In this document: positions 24,529-35,960 of the stretch, one piece after another
Position numbering within the stretch: position 1 is the first letter of the stretch
How the letters are laid out: each line of letters opens with the position of its first letter
Assembly: GCA_032718475.1 (NCBI GenBank)
Contig: JAUCBJ010007639.1
Location: 1 to 58,449 of the forward strand
Direction: 5' to 3'
Source of the DNA: Nemertoderma westbladi
Lineage: Eukaryota > Xenacoelomorpha > Nemertodermatida > Nemertodermatidae
Length of the DNA stretch: 58,449 bases
Made by a program: the position numbers and the translations under genes
Notes under the pieces: generated by a model
Told to the model about the DNA's origin: nothing
The model's database searches: none
The model's input: the letters and a program-made list of their open reading frames with translations, nothing else

Positions 24529-24679
24529 AATAGAAATGCGAGTACTGAGTTTCCATGGCAACGAAATTCCTCGGCATTAAACCAACAGCTAAGTTTCAAT
24601 ACTGGCTTTCAGTAGATTCAAATATATCCCATTTTCGTTCATATCATGGCTAGTTAATATTTTGTGGGACAACCTGTAT

Positions 24680-27170
24680 TATAATAAAACTGCGTAGGCA
24701 AATGTAATTGGAACTACAATAAATACCTATATTATTAAGGTGGGGACACCATTTTTCATTTTTCAGACAACTGTCCTGCTGTGCGTCATAAAATGCGGCA
24801 GTGGTGATGCAGAAATATAATATAATAGCTATTGTTTGTAAAAGAGGGTGTGCTGTGCACTGGCTGTAAAACATTGTTCATTTACGAACGTTTTCGTCCA
24901 ATCTTTTAACAGGTGTTATATGTGCACCTATAAATCTCCTCGTGTTTTTATAGTTTTTACCGTTAATATACCTGAGGAAGGCCGCTCCACTAGGCCAAAA
25001 ACATAGGCAACTCAATCATATTTTACACCCAATGCAGACCCTCTTTTCCAAATAATACCTACTATATTTTGTTATTCTACATTTGTGAATGTTTTATTTT
25101 CACTATTTAATAATTAATTGATTGATAATTATATTATTTATTAATTGTCAAGCAAGTTAAGTAAAAAACCTTACCGGTAGGTATGCAAGGACCAAAGTAT
25201 GTAAAAAAAAACTAAAAGCAACTGGAACTAGACGGTTGCATGCAATCAGTATTCAGCTGACTGCAGTCAGCTGACCGGTGGGCTAGTTTCTATTGAATGG
25301 AATTTCAACAATAATTTCATATTTTAACTTTAAGCATTTCTTATGGAAATTATATCTTTTACCTTTGTCACTTCCAAACATCAATTGGGTATATACGAGT
25401 TTTAATAAAGTATTTTATTTCATCGAAATCTTTGTCCCTCATATTTATTTTAGAGTAGTCTTTCAGAATGAGAAATGCGAACGTTCCACTTTCACATTAA
25501 GAGTGCAGGCCACTATTTAACCTATGGATATCCTTGAAGGGATTCATTTCAACCAGGGTATAATGTCTCCCTAAATGTGTGCATGTCACTATGTATGACA
25601 ATGTAAATGTCACTGGGGATTCATTCTAAACGGGGATTCATTTACACCTCTTACACTGGTAGGTTTCGCCTCACGAAGTAAGCCTTCTCAAACGGGTAAG
25701 GAGACGAAGAGATGTGTCACCAGAAACTATCAATTATGAAGCAGCACCACAAACTTCCGCCAATCACGTTTCTGATTGTTGATAATTGGCCTGCGCGAGC
25801 GAATATAATACATTTCAACCTTTTGGGGAATAAGCAACAATCGAACAATGGGTGCCGTGCTATTACTTTGAAATGTTTGAATAGCTAGCGCCAGTCATTC
25901 AGCCAATATGCATTGGACTCGCCAGGATGTGGTCATGATGTGGTTGTGCACACCTCACAGTCTTACCTTACGTTCACTTAGCAGTCCATCCTGATGCTGT
26001 CTAACGCGTTCAAAAGGTGTTGGATTTATTGTATCCAACATATTCCACCTCACAAGAGGGACAAAGAATGAATAAACGACGGTTGAACCAAGAATATATT
26101 TCAGAGATAGGAGCGACTGGCGGTGTGCACGACGTAAGTATGAGACCAAGCAACCTTCGCACAAACAGATCGGTTCCCCGACCTCGGTACTCAAACTTAC
26201 AGAGAATGGGCCTGGGATCGTCAACAGTTGCAGGATACACCGGGTCAATGACCTTTGGGGAACAACCGCTTATACCCTGTCCTAAAGACTACTGCTTGCA
26301 CGCCCCCTAGCGGCTTGAACAGCAGTGAGCTCGAGTATTTAGCATCATAGTTTAGTTATTATATTTAGTAATACATAATTTTATACCTGAAATAAGATGT
26401 AAGTAAAGTTTTCTTTTGGACAAGGGATTACGCAGACGCAGACTTATTTCTATCACCCCCCCCCCCCCCCCCTTGTTGAACTCATGCATATATCATGTGA
26501 CTAAGTGGGCAACGCGACGCAGTATGGTTGTTTTTGCTAATTATGATACTCAACCTTAAGCAGTAATATAAATTAAACCGAAATGAAAATTCTAAAAAGT
26601 AATTGATAGCCCCAAAATCAATCAAACCACAATTTTATCACAAAATTTAATCAATCAATCAATTTTATATTATCGATGTGGCAGGGTGCAGTGGGCTATG
26701 AGCATGCGGGGTTGGATGGGGAAAGGGATTAGTAAGCAGAAAAACTACATAAAATATCACCAATCTATAAAGTACAGACCGCAAAATGATGTATGCAATT
26801 GTATGTATGAACTGACTTTGGATGGAAAGACTTAGCTTGTTTTCTTAACTCAGTATTTTCTACATGTTTCAAGGCTTGCCAGCTAATTTTCATATATATC
26901 TTATTAATTCAATTTAAATAAGGATATTTTATCTTCTTATAATTTTGGCATAATTCATTATTAATTGGTATAAATGGTATAACGTCAATTCTATTTTTAA
27001 TTCAAGGGTGTTTAAAATATTCCAAAGACGATTTTAACTTTTACAAAATACTTTAATATTATTATAATGATAATTAAAATAATATACAAATACAGAATGT
27101 CAATAACAAATCCTTTCAAGAAATGTGAATTATAAATTTGATATACTTTGAATAACACGTTCGTGGGGAC
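24680..27170. other. Intergenic DNA without a recognised gene
   Basis: Mostly AT-rich sequence. A GC-richer block at about 25640-26330 is open in several frames on both strands (97 codons minus, 97 codons plus). None resembles a family, and open frames on both strands are expected from composition alone. A 17-C tract is at 26456-26472. Nothing else can be supported. Confidence 0.45.
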
Positions 27171-27176
27171 TTCGCG

Positions 27177-27677
27177 CAGCACGTAGTCGGCAAGCCTTGG
27201 CATACGGTTCATAGAGAGCAAATGGGGCATGTCTAGTTTGGACCCATATCCCATGCTATAAATGTATTCATTCGATATACAATCATATGTTAATCCGCTA
27301 GGTGGTGTCAAATTGTTATTCTGCAATTTCGTACTTACCAGTGCAGAACTGTACAGCAGTACCGTACCGGTAGGCCTATGTCATTACTTCTGAGTCTCTA
27401 GCGGATCCCCAATGAAATGTCTTAACTTTTCAATTTCGTAAAAGATAGACTTCATGATTCTCTACAGGCCACCAAAATTTCAGCTCAGGAAAATGAGGCC
27501 TTCCCGAGAAATTTAACATTTTCTAAAAACCACATAATCTGTCGTAGCTCACGTCAGACTGCATGATTTTTCACCAAACTTTACAAACTTTCTAAACTTT
27601 CTCTCTACTACTTACCTACTAAGTTTGGTTCAATTCCGAACCAGCGATGCCGAGAAATTCGCGTTCAAACATTTACC

Positions 27678-27709
<32 letters not shown>

Positions 27710-27766
27710 GGACATGCCCCATTTGCCCTATATGAACCGTATGCTAAGGCTCGCCGACTACGTGTC
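27177..27766. repeat. Inverted repeat with (CAGA)n at inner edge
   Basis: CACGTAGTCGGCAAGCCTTG (from 27180), continuing GCATACGGTTCATAGAGAGC, is repeated in reverse complement at about 27713-27766 with a few mismatches. A (CAGA)n microsatellite (27676-27710) adjoins the right arm. The two arms are about 480 bp apart. Probably two copies of one short repeat, or a fold-back element. Confidence 0.7.
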
Positions 27767-27865
27767 TCGCCCCACAAACTGGAGCAGCTAACACGAATAA
27801 CAACCACTTTCTATGAAAGGGGTACATATAAGTATGTATAATAAAGATCCATAACCACAGTTGAT

Positions 27866-30800
27866 TTAAACCATTGAAAAGTTTGGATATCCTATCGACG
27901 TCCTCCTTTCCGGACGCACACCCCTCAAACCAACAGCTAGCTTGTGTAGATCTAAACAACACAATGCCCAACTATAGAGAAATGTAGCCTCTTTGGGTAA
28001 GTCAACTAACTTCGACACATCAATGTCCTCCAAAATATCCACGACTGCGCCAGCATCAATGAATGTGTCAGTAGTGGGATCCAAGTTAACAATGGAGTCT
28101 GATATACCAGAATCAAGTTCCTTCAGACACATGTCCTTATCGATCTCCCATGCTTTTTTTCCTTTGATTATCATAATGACGGCCGTTAGAACCATAAAAA
28201 CTTCCTGTGGTTCTGTGTCATATTTTGACAATGAAGAATAATCCAGGGATGTTATCATTGTTGTCCAGATAAGACACAAAAACTCTCTATGGAAAAGTAA
28301 TTCGGTTTCATGGGCTAGAAACTCTTTCTCAATAGCCAGCTGTGTGGCATAACTTTCGCCTTGGTATTGATTAGAGACTTCATTATAACAAGTATCTAAG
28401 ACTTTCAGCAAGCGTTGCAGTTGCTCATTTTCCCATAAGGAGAGCCTATTACTATGAGTAGTTAAATCCAACACAATGAATCCCTTGCCATCATCATTAC
28501 GCAATGGAAATACAAGATGACATCCATGGTCGAAAGCTTCTACAACACAACGGCTGCTATCAATACAGTTGAACAAATATTGTTTGAAAATATTATCATT
28601 ACGATATAGAGAGCGAGAACTCTGTAATGTGTCAGCTGCCTCACTTAAATTTACCTTGCCCAATGAGTAGTCATCACTCTCTTGTTGTACAACATATACA
28701 TCAATGTTAAGCACACTAGGACAGAGTCTCCGTAACCACATTAGAAAAGGACCAATGCAGTTCAGCATCTTCTTACGCAGATCAACAATGAAGAAAGCCT
28801 CAGAGAATGACTTTGCAACACCAAGGTAAAATTCAATGTCATGGCTAATAAACACAGTATTATCCCCACTATTACGAATGTTATCAACAGACAAAGTGCC
28901 AAAAACTCTTTTCTTGAAATCCTTCAATGGTACAATGACAACCGATCCATCTTTTTTACCCACCTCGGAATCACCCCACATATATACTGATCCATGTCCA
29001 GATATAGTTGGGACATGAATAGGGCGCCCAGATTCAACTACAGCAAAACTTATGTTCTTCATATCTCTATATAAACATTGCCCTACCATGAAAGAAGCAT
29101 CTTCTGGTGTTGCTGCTATGCATCTCAAATATGAGCCACCACGATAAGTATCTTTTTCCATGTTATTCTCTAGCAAGTTTATATTACAAGACAATCGTTT
29201 TCCTTTTCCATGAGCCTCAGCATCTTTGAACAATGCCTCAAATACATTCTTAAACACAGGTTCCATAGATTCTCTAGAGATCTCCCCCGCATTTAAAATT
29301 TCTTTGATCCACTTTTTTCTGGCCATCCCCCTAATTCGTTCAGCATATGTTAAAGAATTGCTCATTAACATATGGTCAGCAAGCTGAATCAAATGATTGT
29401 CACCCAACATTTCACTGACAACAGCATCTATGTAAGCCCTAAACTCTGATCTCAATAATCGTCCATCTTGAACATGTTTTATTGTTTCATCTGCATTTTC
29501 TATAGAATCAATATGCATTCCTTCCCCATATCCTTGCAAAATTTCTTTCAAATTATTAATACCCACAGTACCTGAACCATCATTGTCTAACATATTAAAG
29601 ACATTATCTAATGTATTATGATAATTGCATTCTTGCTTGGTTTTCATATTTTCTTCCATTACTGACACTAGAAAATCATCTTGTTCTTTGTACTTTATTT
29701 TTAAGTGATGAAGTAAGCGATCTGAAAGGGAATCATCACAACTGTTACCTAGGAAAACTCGGATAAGCTCTATAAATTGCGAAGGATGAAGTTTGGTTGG
29801 TGAAAAAGGCATGCGCGATTTCTGTTCAAATATATCTAATATAGCCATATCAGAAGTGCGCCTAGTATCATTTGTACCTGGATCAGTCACTCCTAAGTCA
29901 GCCATCGCTTCAAATAGTATGTCATCAGATACCTCTCCTTGTCCTATACTTGGGGCATTACTAGGTGCATGTTGTGGGGTATCACCTGGGACCGTATCTG
30001 TTGCAGTAACAGGTGGATTATCTGCAACATTTTCTGTTTCAATAGAAGATACATTATAGAGAATAGTTTCATTTTCTACATCAACTATTACATTATCTTG
30101 TATTCCATTTGATTTTATATCTTTAACATCATCAGGTGTAGGACCCCCATTACTTTTCTGATCAAAATTTGAGGGTTTCTCATCCCCCGTTTTCTCAGTT
30201 TCTTCCACAGCAACATCATTATCTTGTTCATCTTCTCCCTTCACCACAGTTTCTTCATTGATATTCTGATCTTCGCTAATGACATGATTAACAGGTTCAC
30301 CTTCTTCCTTTACCACAGATTCTTCACTAATATTTTTAGTCTCATTGGGAAGCAATTCTTCTAGTTCAGATGGCTCCACACTTCCAGTTCCATCACCAAC
30401 ATCAACATCTAATACAATTTCTTCATTGACTGAACTTACTCCTTCATCATCAATATCAAAATGACTACTATCAATCTCATGAAACTCAAGAACTGGCCAT
30501 TTTCGTGGGTTTTGTAAAAGCAGACGTTTGTGTTTTGAAGATGAATCCCAGAAATCATTAAGCAGATTCAGAACCTGCTGTCTTTCTAGTACTTTTAAAT
30601 TCGACGCATCACAATTTCTAAATAATTCTTGAAGCAAAGCAATAAATTGTTCACGTAAACCTAGTTCCTTATAATCAATACTCCTTGAGCAGAGTTCGTG
30701 GCAAAATGTTTCAAAAATGTCACGAGGAAACCTTTCCGTAAGTCTCAGTATATGGTTAACAAACAAATCTTCACTGAGCCCTCCTGTATTATAATCACTC

Positions 30801-31642
30801 GTAGTTGTTCCTGCATAATGTGCCAGTTCTCTAAGTTCAACAGGAAGACGTTCAGCTGTCTCTGAAAAAGACAATAACATTGACTCCATAGCATGTTCAG
30901 GGATAATATCTCCAGTTACTCCAGACCATTCAATAAAGGCCTTATGGATATTTTCCTTTTTATTTTCCATATATTGATCTTTTAGATGATTCTGTAAACG
31001 TCGTTCTTCACGCCTTAATGAAAGTTCTGTTTTTAATCGAACTAATTTATGACTATTCGAAGTCACAACATGTTTTTTAATAACAGCTGTTACTTCCTGA
31101 AGACCACGGGAATAAGGAGACATCAAAGAAAAGTTGCTGAAATTCGGGTTATTTCGCATCAAGTAACGAGCTAACTCATTAACTGGGTTAAGATTAGCTG
31201 ATCGTATATTGTCAACTTCAAGGGAAGTCTTACTAACATCTTGGAGGAGTTTTTCAACACCCATTACAAGAGTGGGCATTAACTTATCCACCATGTACAA
31301 ACGCATATCCACTGTGATTGGATCCGTGTTCAACCAATCATGCACAAGTAAATCAATTGGTATTTGACGAACCAATTGGAGAGCTTCCTCTGAGAGCTTT
31401 CCTCTGGCGATTCTCTGATTAGTTGCTATAGCTTTTATGCACTGGTCAACATTTTGATTGTGTTTACGATGGAACTGGCGGAGGCTGTGTCGCATCACAG
31501 GGTTGTAGTAAATTGGCATTGTGTGGGAACGCGGTTTTTCGAGAGATTCCTCATGACTTTTCAGTTCGGATAGGACCACAGTGTATGACCTCCCTAAGGT
31601 TGATAGACTGGGTACCACCGCGACTACTTGGCCATCTCCCAT
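27866..31642 (-). CDS. EFCAB5: EFCAB5-like EF-hand/GAF protein
   Basis: A single uninterrupted frame of 1258 codons. The N-terminal third carries EFCAB5 hallmarks: VHDWLNTDPITVDMRLYMVD, a TLVMGVEKLL segment, and LARYLMRNNPNFSNF near residues 155-170, followed by charged helices (LRREERRLQNHLKDQYMENK). Residues about 390-580 are an acidic, low-complexity, probably disordered linker. An EF-hand lies near residue 680 (LDNDGSGTVGINNL), but its last loop position is Asn instead of the usual Glu, so calcium affinity may be weak. Two GAF-like alpha/beta regions follow (about 810-950 and 975-1090). EFCAB5 proteins are associated with motile cilia and sperm flagella. Human EFCAB5 is encoded by many exons; here no intron interrupts it. 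TTTTACCAG just before the ATG could be an acceptor for a 5' UTR intron. The last about 35 residues are not obviously conserved. Confidence 0.88.
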   Translation of the reverse strand: MGDGQVVAVVPSLSTLGRSYTVVLSELKSHEESLEKPRSHTMPIYYNPVMRHSLRQFHRKHNQNVDQCIKAIATNQRIARGKLSEEALQLVRQIPIDLLVHDWLNTDPITVDMRLYMVDKLMPTLVMGVEKLLQDVSKTSLEVDNIRSANLNPVNELARYLMRNNPNFSNFSLMSPYSRGLQEVTAVIKKHVVTSNSHKLVRLKTELSLRREERRLQNHLKDQYMENKKENIHKAFIEWSGVTGDIIPEHAMESMLLSFSETAERLPVELRELAHYAGTTTSDYNTGGLSEDLFVNHILRLTERFPRDIFETFCHELCSRSIDYKELGLREQFIALLQELFRNCDASNLKVLERQQVLNLLNDFWDSSSKHKRLLLQNPRKWPVLEFHEIDSSHFDIDDEGVSSVNEEIVLDVDVGDGTGSVEPSELEELLPNETKNISEESVVKEEGEPVNHVISEDQNINEETVVKGEDEQDNDVAVEETEKTGDEKPSNFDQKSNGGPTPDDVKDIKSNGIQDNVIVDVENETILYNVSSIETENVADNPPVTATDTVPGDTPQHAPSNAPSIGQGEVSDDILFEAMADLGVTDPGTNDTRRTSDMAILDIFEQKSRMPFSPTKLHPSQFIELIRVFLGNSCDDSLSDRLLHHLKIKYKEQDDFLVSVMEENMKTKQECNYHNTLDNVFNMLDNDGSGTVGINNLKEILQGYGEGMHIDSIENADETIKHVQDGRLLRSEFRAYIDAVVSEMLGDNHLIQLADHMLMSNSLTYAERIRGMARKKWIKEILNAGEISRESMEPVFKNVFEALFKDAEAHGKGKRLSCNINLLENNMEKDTYRGGSYLRCIAATPEDASFMVGQCLYRDMKNISFAVVESGRPIHVPTISGHGSVYMWGDSEVGKKDGSVVIVPLKDFKKRVFGTLSVDNIRNSGDNTVFISHDIEFYLGVAKSFSEAFFIVDLRKKMLNCIGPFLMWLRRLCPSVLNIDVYVVQQESDDYSLGKVNLSEAADTLQSSRSLYRNDNIFKQYLFNCIDSSRCVVEAFDHGCHLVFPLRNDDGKGFIVLDLTTHSNRLSLWENEQLQRLLKVLDTCYNEVSNQYQGESYATQLAIEKEFLAHETELLFHREFLCLIWTTMITSLDYSSLSKYDTEPQEVFMVLTAVIMIIKGKKAWEIDKDMCLKELDSGISDSIVNLDPTTDTFIDAGAVVDILEDIDVSKLVDLPKEATFLYSWALCCLDLHKLAVGLRGVRPERRTSIGYPNFSMV

Positions 31643-33790
31643 TCTGGTAAAATCTAAAAGTTTTAACTTATCCTTATCAAATGTATCAAATGTGTGTGAA
31701 ATAAATAAAGTTAACAGTAAAATTAAAATTAATTTATTATATAATTATTGTAAATAATATTTTGAAAAAGTATCAAAAATATCGTTTAAAACAAATCCAA
31801 TATTTATGGCCCTATGAAGTACTCCAGAATTTCTGCTGTTATAATTCACTTTGCAGTTTACCCCATGTTAAGAATACACTTTTTCACTAAAATTCAGGTT
31901 ACAGAACCGCTAAATCCAACCAAAACAATAAACGAATTTTTATCTGTTCACGTAATAAGATAGAAAAAGTGCTATAACACACTTAATAAGAAATTTAAAA
32001 AAATACTAATTCTTCATTCAAATTTTAAAAGAATTCCGACCGAAAAGTGTAAACCTAGTATTCTTCACATAGGTATGATTATTATATAATAGATAAAATC
32101 CGTGACACATTACCGGAAAAATTTTCAAAATGTAAAAGCATTATTTTAATTTTCGTCAGCACAAAGAAGTATGATGTATGGCCATATTGTTATATAACTT
32201 GCAACAACTTAATTTTTATTTAGTATAGATTAAGCTAATAATTCTTTCCAATCGACTGTGATACACAAAGCTATATATACAAATGAATTCCAAAAGATCG
32301 AAAAGAGACCTAAATATCGTCAATAATATAATATCCGTACCAGTTTAGCTATCAAGTTCTTACCACGCACACCTTTAGATAACAAGTTTGATCTAATTTT
32401 GTAAGAAACGTAGTCAATATATTGATTGTTTAATAATCGGATCAAAGAGTTAAGTAAAGGCACCTACCTAATTTGCAGAAAAAATGATAAAGCCGACACT
32501 ACGCCTTCCACTTGGCGAAATATGTTTATTACAGTTTCCTAGCAACTTGTAAACAGTGACACCACAAATCGAATTGGCGCGGGAATGGAAATTTAAATTG
32601 TATACAGAGGCCTTACAGTAGGTACTGTACTTAAACTGAAGTTGTTATACCTTTGAGTCTTATACTGTAGGTAGGCCCTAGAGTATAAATGCAGAACCTG
32701 TTTTAGATTAACTTTTATTTTAGGGTAAGTATTTTTATAATTACGGATATTACTGTATATATTTCGTTGTCGGGGTTGTTGGTGAACCCTTTGAACTGAT
32801 ACGGGGGTGAGTAAATAATTGCAAAAAAATACTGTTTTTGTAGTTGTCGTTGTGATTGTTAGATTATGACAAGCTAATAACTTTGTGTTATTTAATGCTG
32901 TCAAGTTCAAAATTCGTAGACATCAATCGGACCAATTAATGTTGAAAAGTTAAAGAAAATTTCTGATACAAACAATGATACAGTTTCAAGGTAGAGAGCT
33001 AAATGACTAAACATTAACATCCCCCACTTATATTATTTAATACTTTAAAACTTAAACATAGAAGATATGTACAAGACTAATAATAGCTGTATTTTTGTTT
33101 GGGCGCTGATCCGTCTTCCACAGTAAGCCACTAGATGGCGAAATTTCTGAATATGAAAACCTTCTAACTCTTTTTAATCCCAGAAAACTGAAACAAAGCA
33201 GGTATGTTTTTGACAACTGGATGCGTCTTTTTGTTGTGATGTAGGTCCATTCTGTATCACCAGACAGCCCCTTGGGGTAAGGTTTAGGGTATAAGATATA
33301 AGGGTGAAAGTCTTAAAGTGAAAACCTCCCATTTCGACGTTTTCATTTTTATTTCGCTCAATCTGAAATTTGCTGTTCCCGATTGTGACGTTGGTCGAAC
33401 AGGGTCTCGTAGATATGGACTATGGTCGGCCTTCTACTCTATTGCCGTTGTCCAACCAGTTCTCGACATGGGGCCTGGTGTAGGGAAGAGTCCCGGTTGA
33501 GTTTTTAATATACAGAAATATTGGTAGTCGAGTTAGCGAATAAATAATACAATATGTAAGAGTTTACAGTTATATAACGTCCAATCAATAATATAAATAA
33601 TCACAGAATAAGAATATCATAACTTTGTCATCACATAGGTACCTTCTATCGGTGTCTGAAAAATCGAAATGTCTGAAAGTGATCTGGTAAGGCTGATTGA
33701 TATCTTTGAGTCCATTTCTATACATTCCATGTCTGTTTGCTATGATTATTATTATTTCTGATCATATATTTATATATTATTATGGTATTG
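31643..33790. other. Intergenic, upstream of EFCAB5-like gene
   Basis: AT-rich, with no supported gene. It includes one copy of the dispersed GGTTACAG...CCAAAACAATAAAC motif (31898-31934). The promoter of the minus-strand gene should lie in the first few hundred bases. Confidence 0.5.
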
Positions 33791-33797
33791 GTGCTAA

Positions 33798-33936
33798 ATA
33801 TCGAGACTTGAAAAATATCGCGAGTAAAAATATCGGGAGTAAAAAATTGAGAGTAAAAATATAGAGAGTAAAAATATCGGGAGTAAAAATATCGAGAGTA
33901 AAAATATCGAGAGTAAAAATATTGCGAGTAAAAATG
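33798..33936 (-). repeat. 15-bp satellite, inverted arm
   Basis: About nine units of GAGAGTAAAAATATC, the exact reverse complement of the 15-bp unit in the larger array at 34333-35075. The two arrays face each other across about 400 bp. Confidence 0.95.
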
Positions 33937-34332
33937 TTGTGCGCATTTTATTTAGAATTATGGCACAATATGGGTGCAGTGCATGGGGTAAAACAGTGCA
34001 AGTGCAAATAAATGTCATTAATGCACTTTTTGGGTACCTATTGACCAGAGTTTTTATAATAGCTAGTTTTTGCTATTTTTTATAAATATTAAAGATGTGC
34101 TTGATATCAATTTTAATAAATTTTTTTTTTCTATAACACATTTTTTGGGTCTAGATCACATTTTAAATTTTTATACTAGCTAGTTTTTTATACTTTTTTA
34201 TAAATGCTATAGAACATGTGTAAGCTACTAATTTTGATAAACATTTTTTTCTAGAACACATCTTTTTGTTCTAGAACACATCTTTTTTGTTCTAGAACAT
34301 TTTATAGGAAAAACATTATCATAGAACCCTTA

Positions 34333-35075
34333 TTGTTACTCTCGATATTTGAAATTTTTATTCTCGATATTTTTCCTCTCTATATTTTTACTCTCGATAT
34401 TTTTACTCTCGATATTTTTACTCTCGATATTTTTACTCTCGATATTTTTACTCTCGATATTTTTACTCTCAATATTTTTACTCTCGATATTTTTACTCTC
34501 GATATTTTTACTCTCGATATTTTTACTCTCGATATTTTTACTCTCGCTATTTTTACTCTCTATATTTTTACTCTCGACATTTTTACTCTCGATATTTTTC
34601 AACACTCGATATTTTTACTATCGATATTTTTACTCTCGATATTTTTACTCTCGATATTTTTACTCTCGATATTTTTACTCTCGATATTTTTACTCTCGAT
34701 ATTTTTACTCTCGATATTTTTACTCTCGCTATTTTTACTCTCTATATTTTTACTCTCGACATTTTTACTCTCGATATTTTTCAACACTCGATATTTTTAC
34801 TCTCGATATTTTTACTCTCGATTTTTTTCAACACTCGATATTTTTACTCTCGATATTTTTACTCTCGACATTTTTCAAAACTCGATATTTTTACTATCGA
34901 TATTTTTACTCTCGCTATTTTTACTCTCTATATTTTTACTCTCGACATTTTTACTCTCGATATTTTTCAACACTCGATATTTTTACTCTCGGTATATTTA
35001 CTCTCGATATTATTTGAACTCGCGATATTATCTGTATTTTTCAACATTCGATGTTTTTACTCGCGATATTTTTTA
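34333..35075 (+). repeat. 15-bp satellite array with higher-order pattern
   Basis: TTTTTACTCTCGATA repeated about 47 times. A larger block, in which regular units are followed by CTCGCTA, CTCTATA, CTCGACA, CTCGATATTTTTCAACA, recurs at least three times (ending near 34607, 34788, 34975), showing higher-order amplification. Because 15 is a multiple of three, all frames stay open for hundreds of codons, but the encoded FLLSI/TLDIF pentamers are surely artefacts. Confidence 0.95.
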
Positions 35076-35123
35076 ATATAACCATTATTAATATTAGGTT
35101 ACTCTCTTATATTACTTTTGCAT

Positions 35124-35452
35124 TGTTTCATATACAGTAGTGTAGCTGTACAACTATTTGTATGTTTCATATACAGTACTGTGTAGCTGTATAACTATTT
35201 GTATGTTTCATATACAGTACTGTGTAGCTGTACAACTATTTGTATGTTTCATATACAGTACTGTGTAGCTGTACAACTATTTGTATGTTTCATATACAGT
35301 ACTGTGTAGCTGTATAACTATTTGTATGTTTCATATACAGTACTGTGTAGCTGTACAACTATTTGTATGTTTCATATACAGTACTGTGTAGCTGTACAAC
35401 TATTTGTATGTTTCATACAGTACTGTGTAGCTGTGTAACTATTTGTATGTTT
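35124..35452. repeat. 41-bp minisatellite, eight copies
   Basis: Unit TGTTTCATATACAGTACTGT, continuing GTAGCTGTACAACTATTTGTA, starts at 35124, 35163, 35204, 35245, 35286, 35327, 35368 and 35409. It directly follows the 15-bp satellite. Confidence 0.95.
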
Positions 35453-35739
35453 TTTTTTCCTTTGCTGTTCATTCCACCAATGTTTCATTTTACTTGTCAT
35501 TGTGGTTTGAAAATAAGTATTAATTTCTGGAGTGAGTCCCACAATGTGACAATGAGCTTATCTACTAGAATGATCACCGTTTCACCCATTTATGATTTAA
35601 GAGATAGAATTGCCAGAATGACTCGATTAGCAGTGCAATAAAGCATTTTGAATTATACATTTTATTGATGTAGTTAATAATTTTATAATCAACTCATACC
35701 TAAATAGTATCAGATAAACCACTAAGAAGCATCGCCGAC

Positions 35740-35960
35740 CAACTCTGTGCAAATCAACACCTCGACAGTTCTTGATCAGCACACCTTTCAGGAATGGCAA
35801 TGTCTGGCCACCATTGCCTCTCACCTGCTTGCAGCTCATTGTTATGATGACAAAGACCCGCAAGTCGAATCCTCCGTGCCTGCCGTGTGCTGCCGGGTTT
35901 TGGCAACAACTCACAGTTACTACCGAGATTGTACATGGCGGCGTTAGAATTGTATTTTAT
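35740..35960 (-). mobile_element. Possible LINE 3' tail fragment
   Basis: A GC-richer island. The minus strand reads STRQARRIRLAGLCHHNNEL, similar to the 'RRLRLAGHCxRHxEL' stretch near the C-terminus of several non-LTR retrotransposon polyproteins. It is short, so the assignment is tentative. Confidence 0.35.

Larger units (their letters stand above)
22229..24678. mobile_element. Region bounded by 20-bp terminal inverted repeats
   Basis: The left end TACAGGGTGTCCCACAAAAT (22229-22248) is matched at 24659-24678 by its reverse complement with one mismatch. Both repeats begin and end with TA, as in Tc1/mariner-type DNA transposons, which duplicate TA on insertion. No transposase is recognisable inside; a 90-codon frame at 23114-23386 has no family features. 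The interior holds a G-run (22474-22500) and a nested copy of the dispersed element (23818-24528). I take it as a non-autonomous or decayed TIR element. Confidence 0.5.

Noticed and set aside
24972-25010. Hammerhead-like CTGAGGA-AGGCC...AGGCC-AAAAAC
   Set aside because: The GAA core is replaced by AAA, stem II is out of register by one base, and no stem I pairing is found. At best a decayed relic.
25955-26310. Overlapping about 97-codon frames on both strands in a GC-richer block
   Set aside because: Open frames in several registers reflect composition; none matches a known fold. Kept only as an unclassified block.
27647-27841. 64-codon frame with TDRQTDRQTDG
   Set aside because: Derived from the (CAGA)n microsatellite and the adjacent inverted repeat arm.
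34333-35076. Long frames of LLSIF/TLDIF pentamers on plus and ESKNI on minus
   Set aside because: Products of the 15-bp satellite read in any frame; no unique protein sequence.
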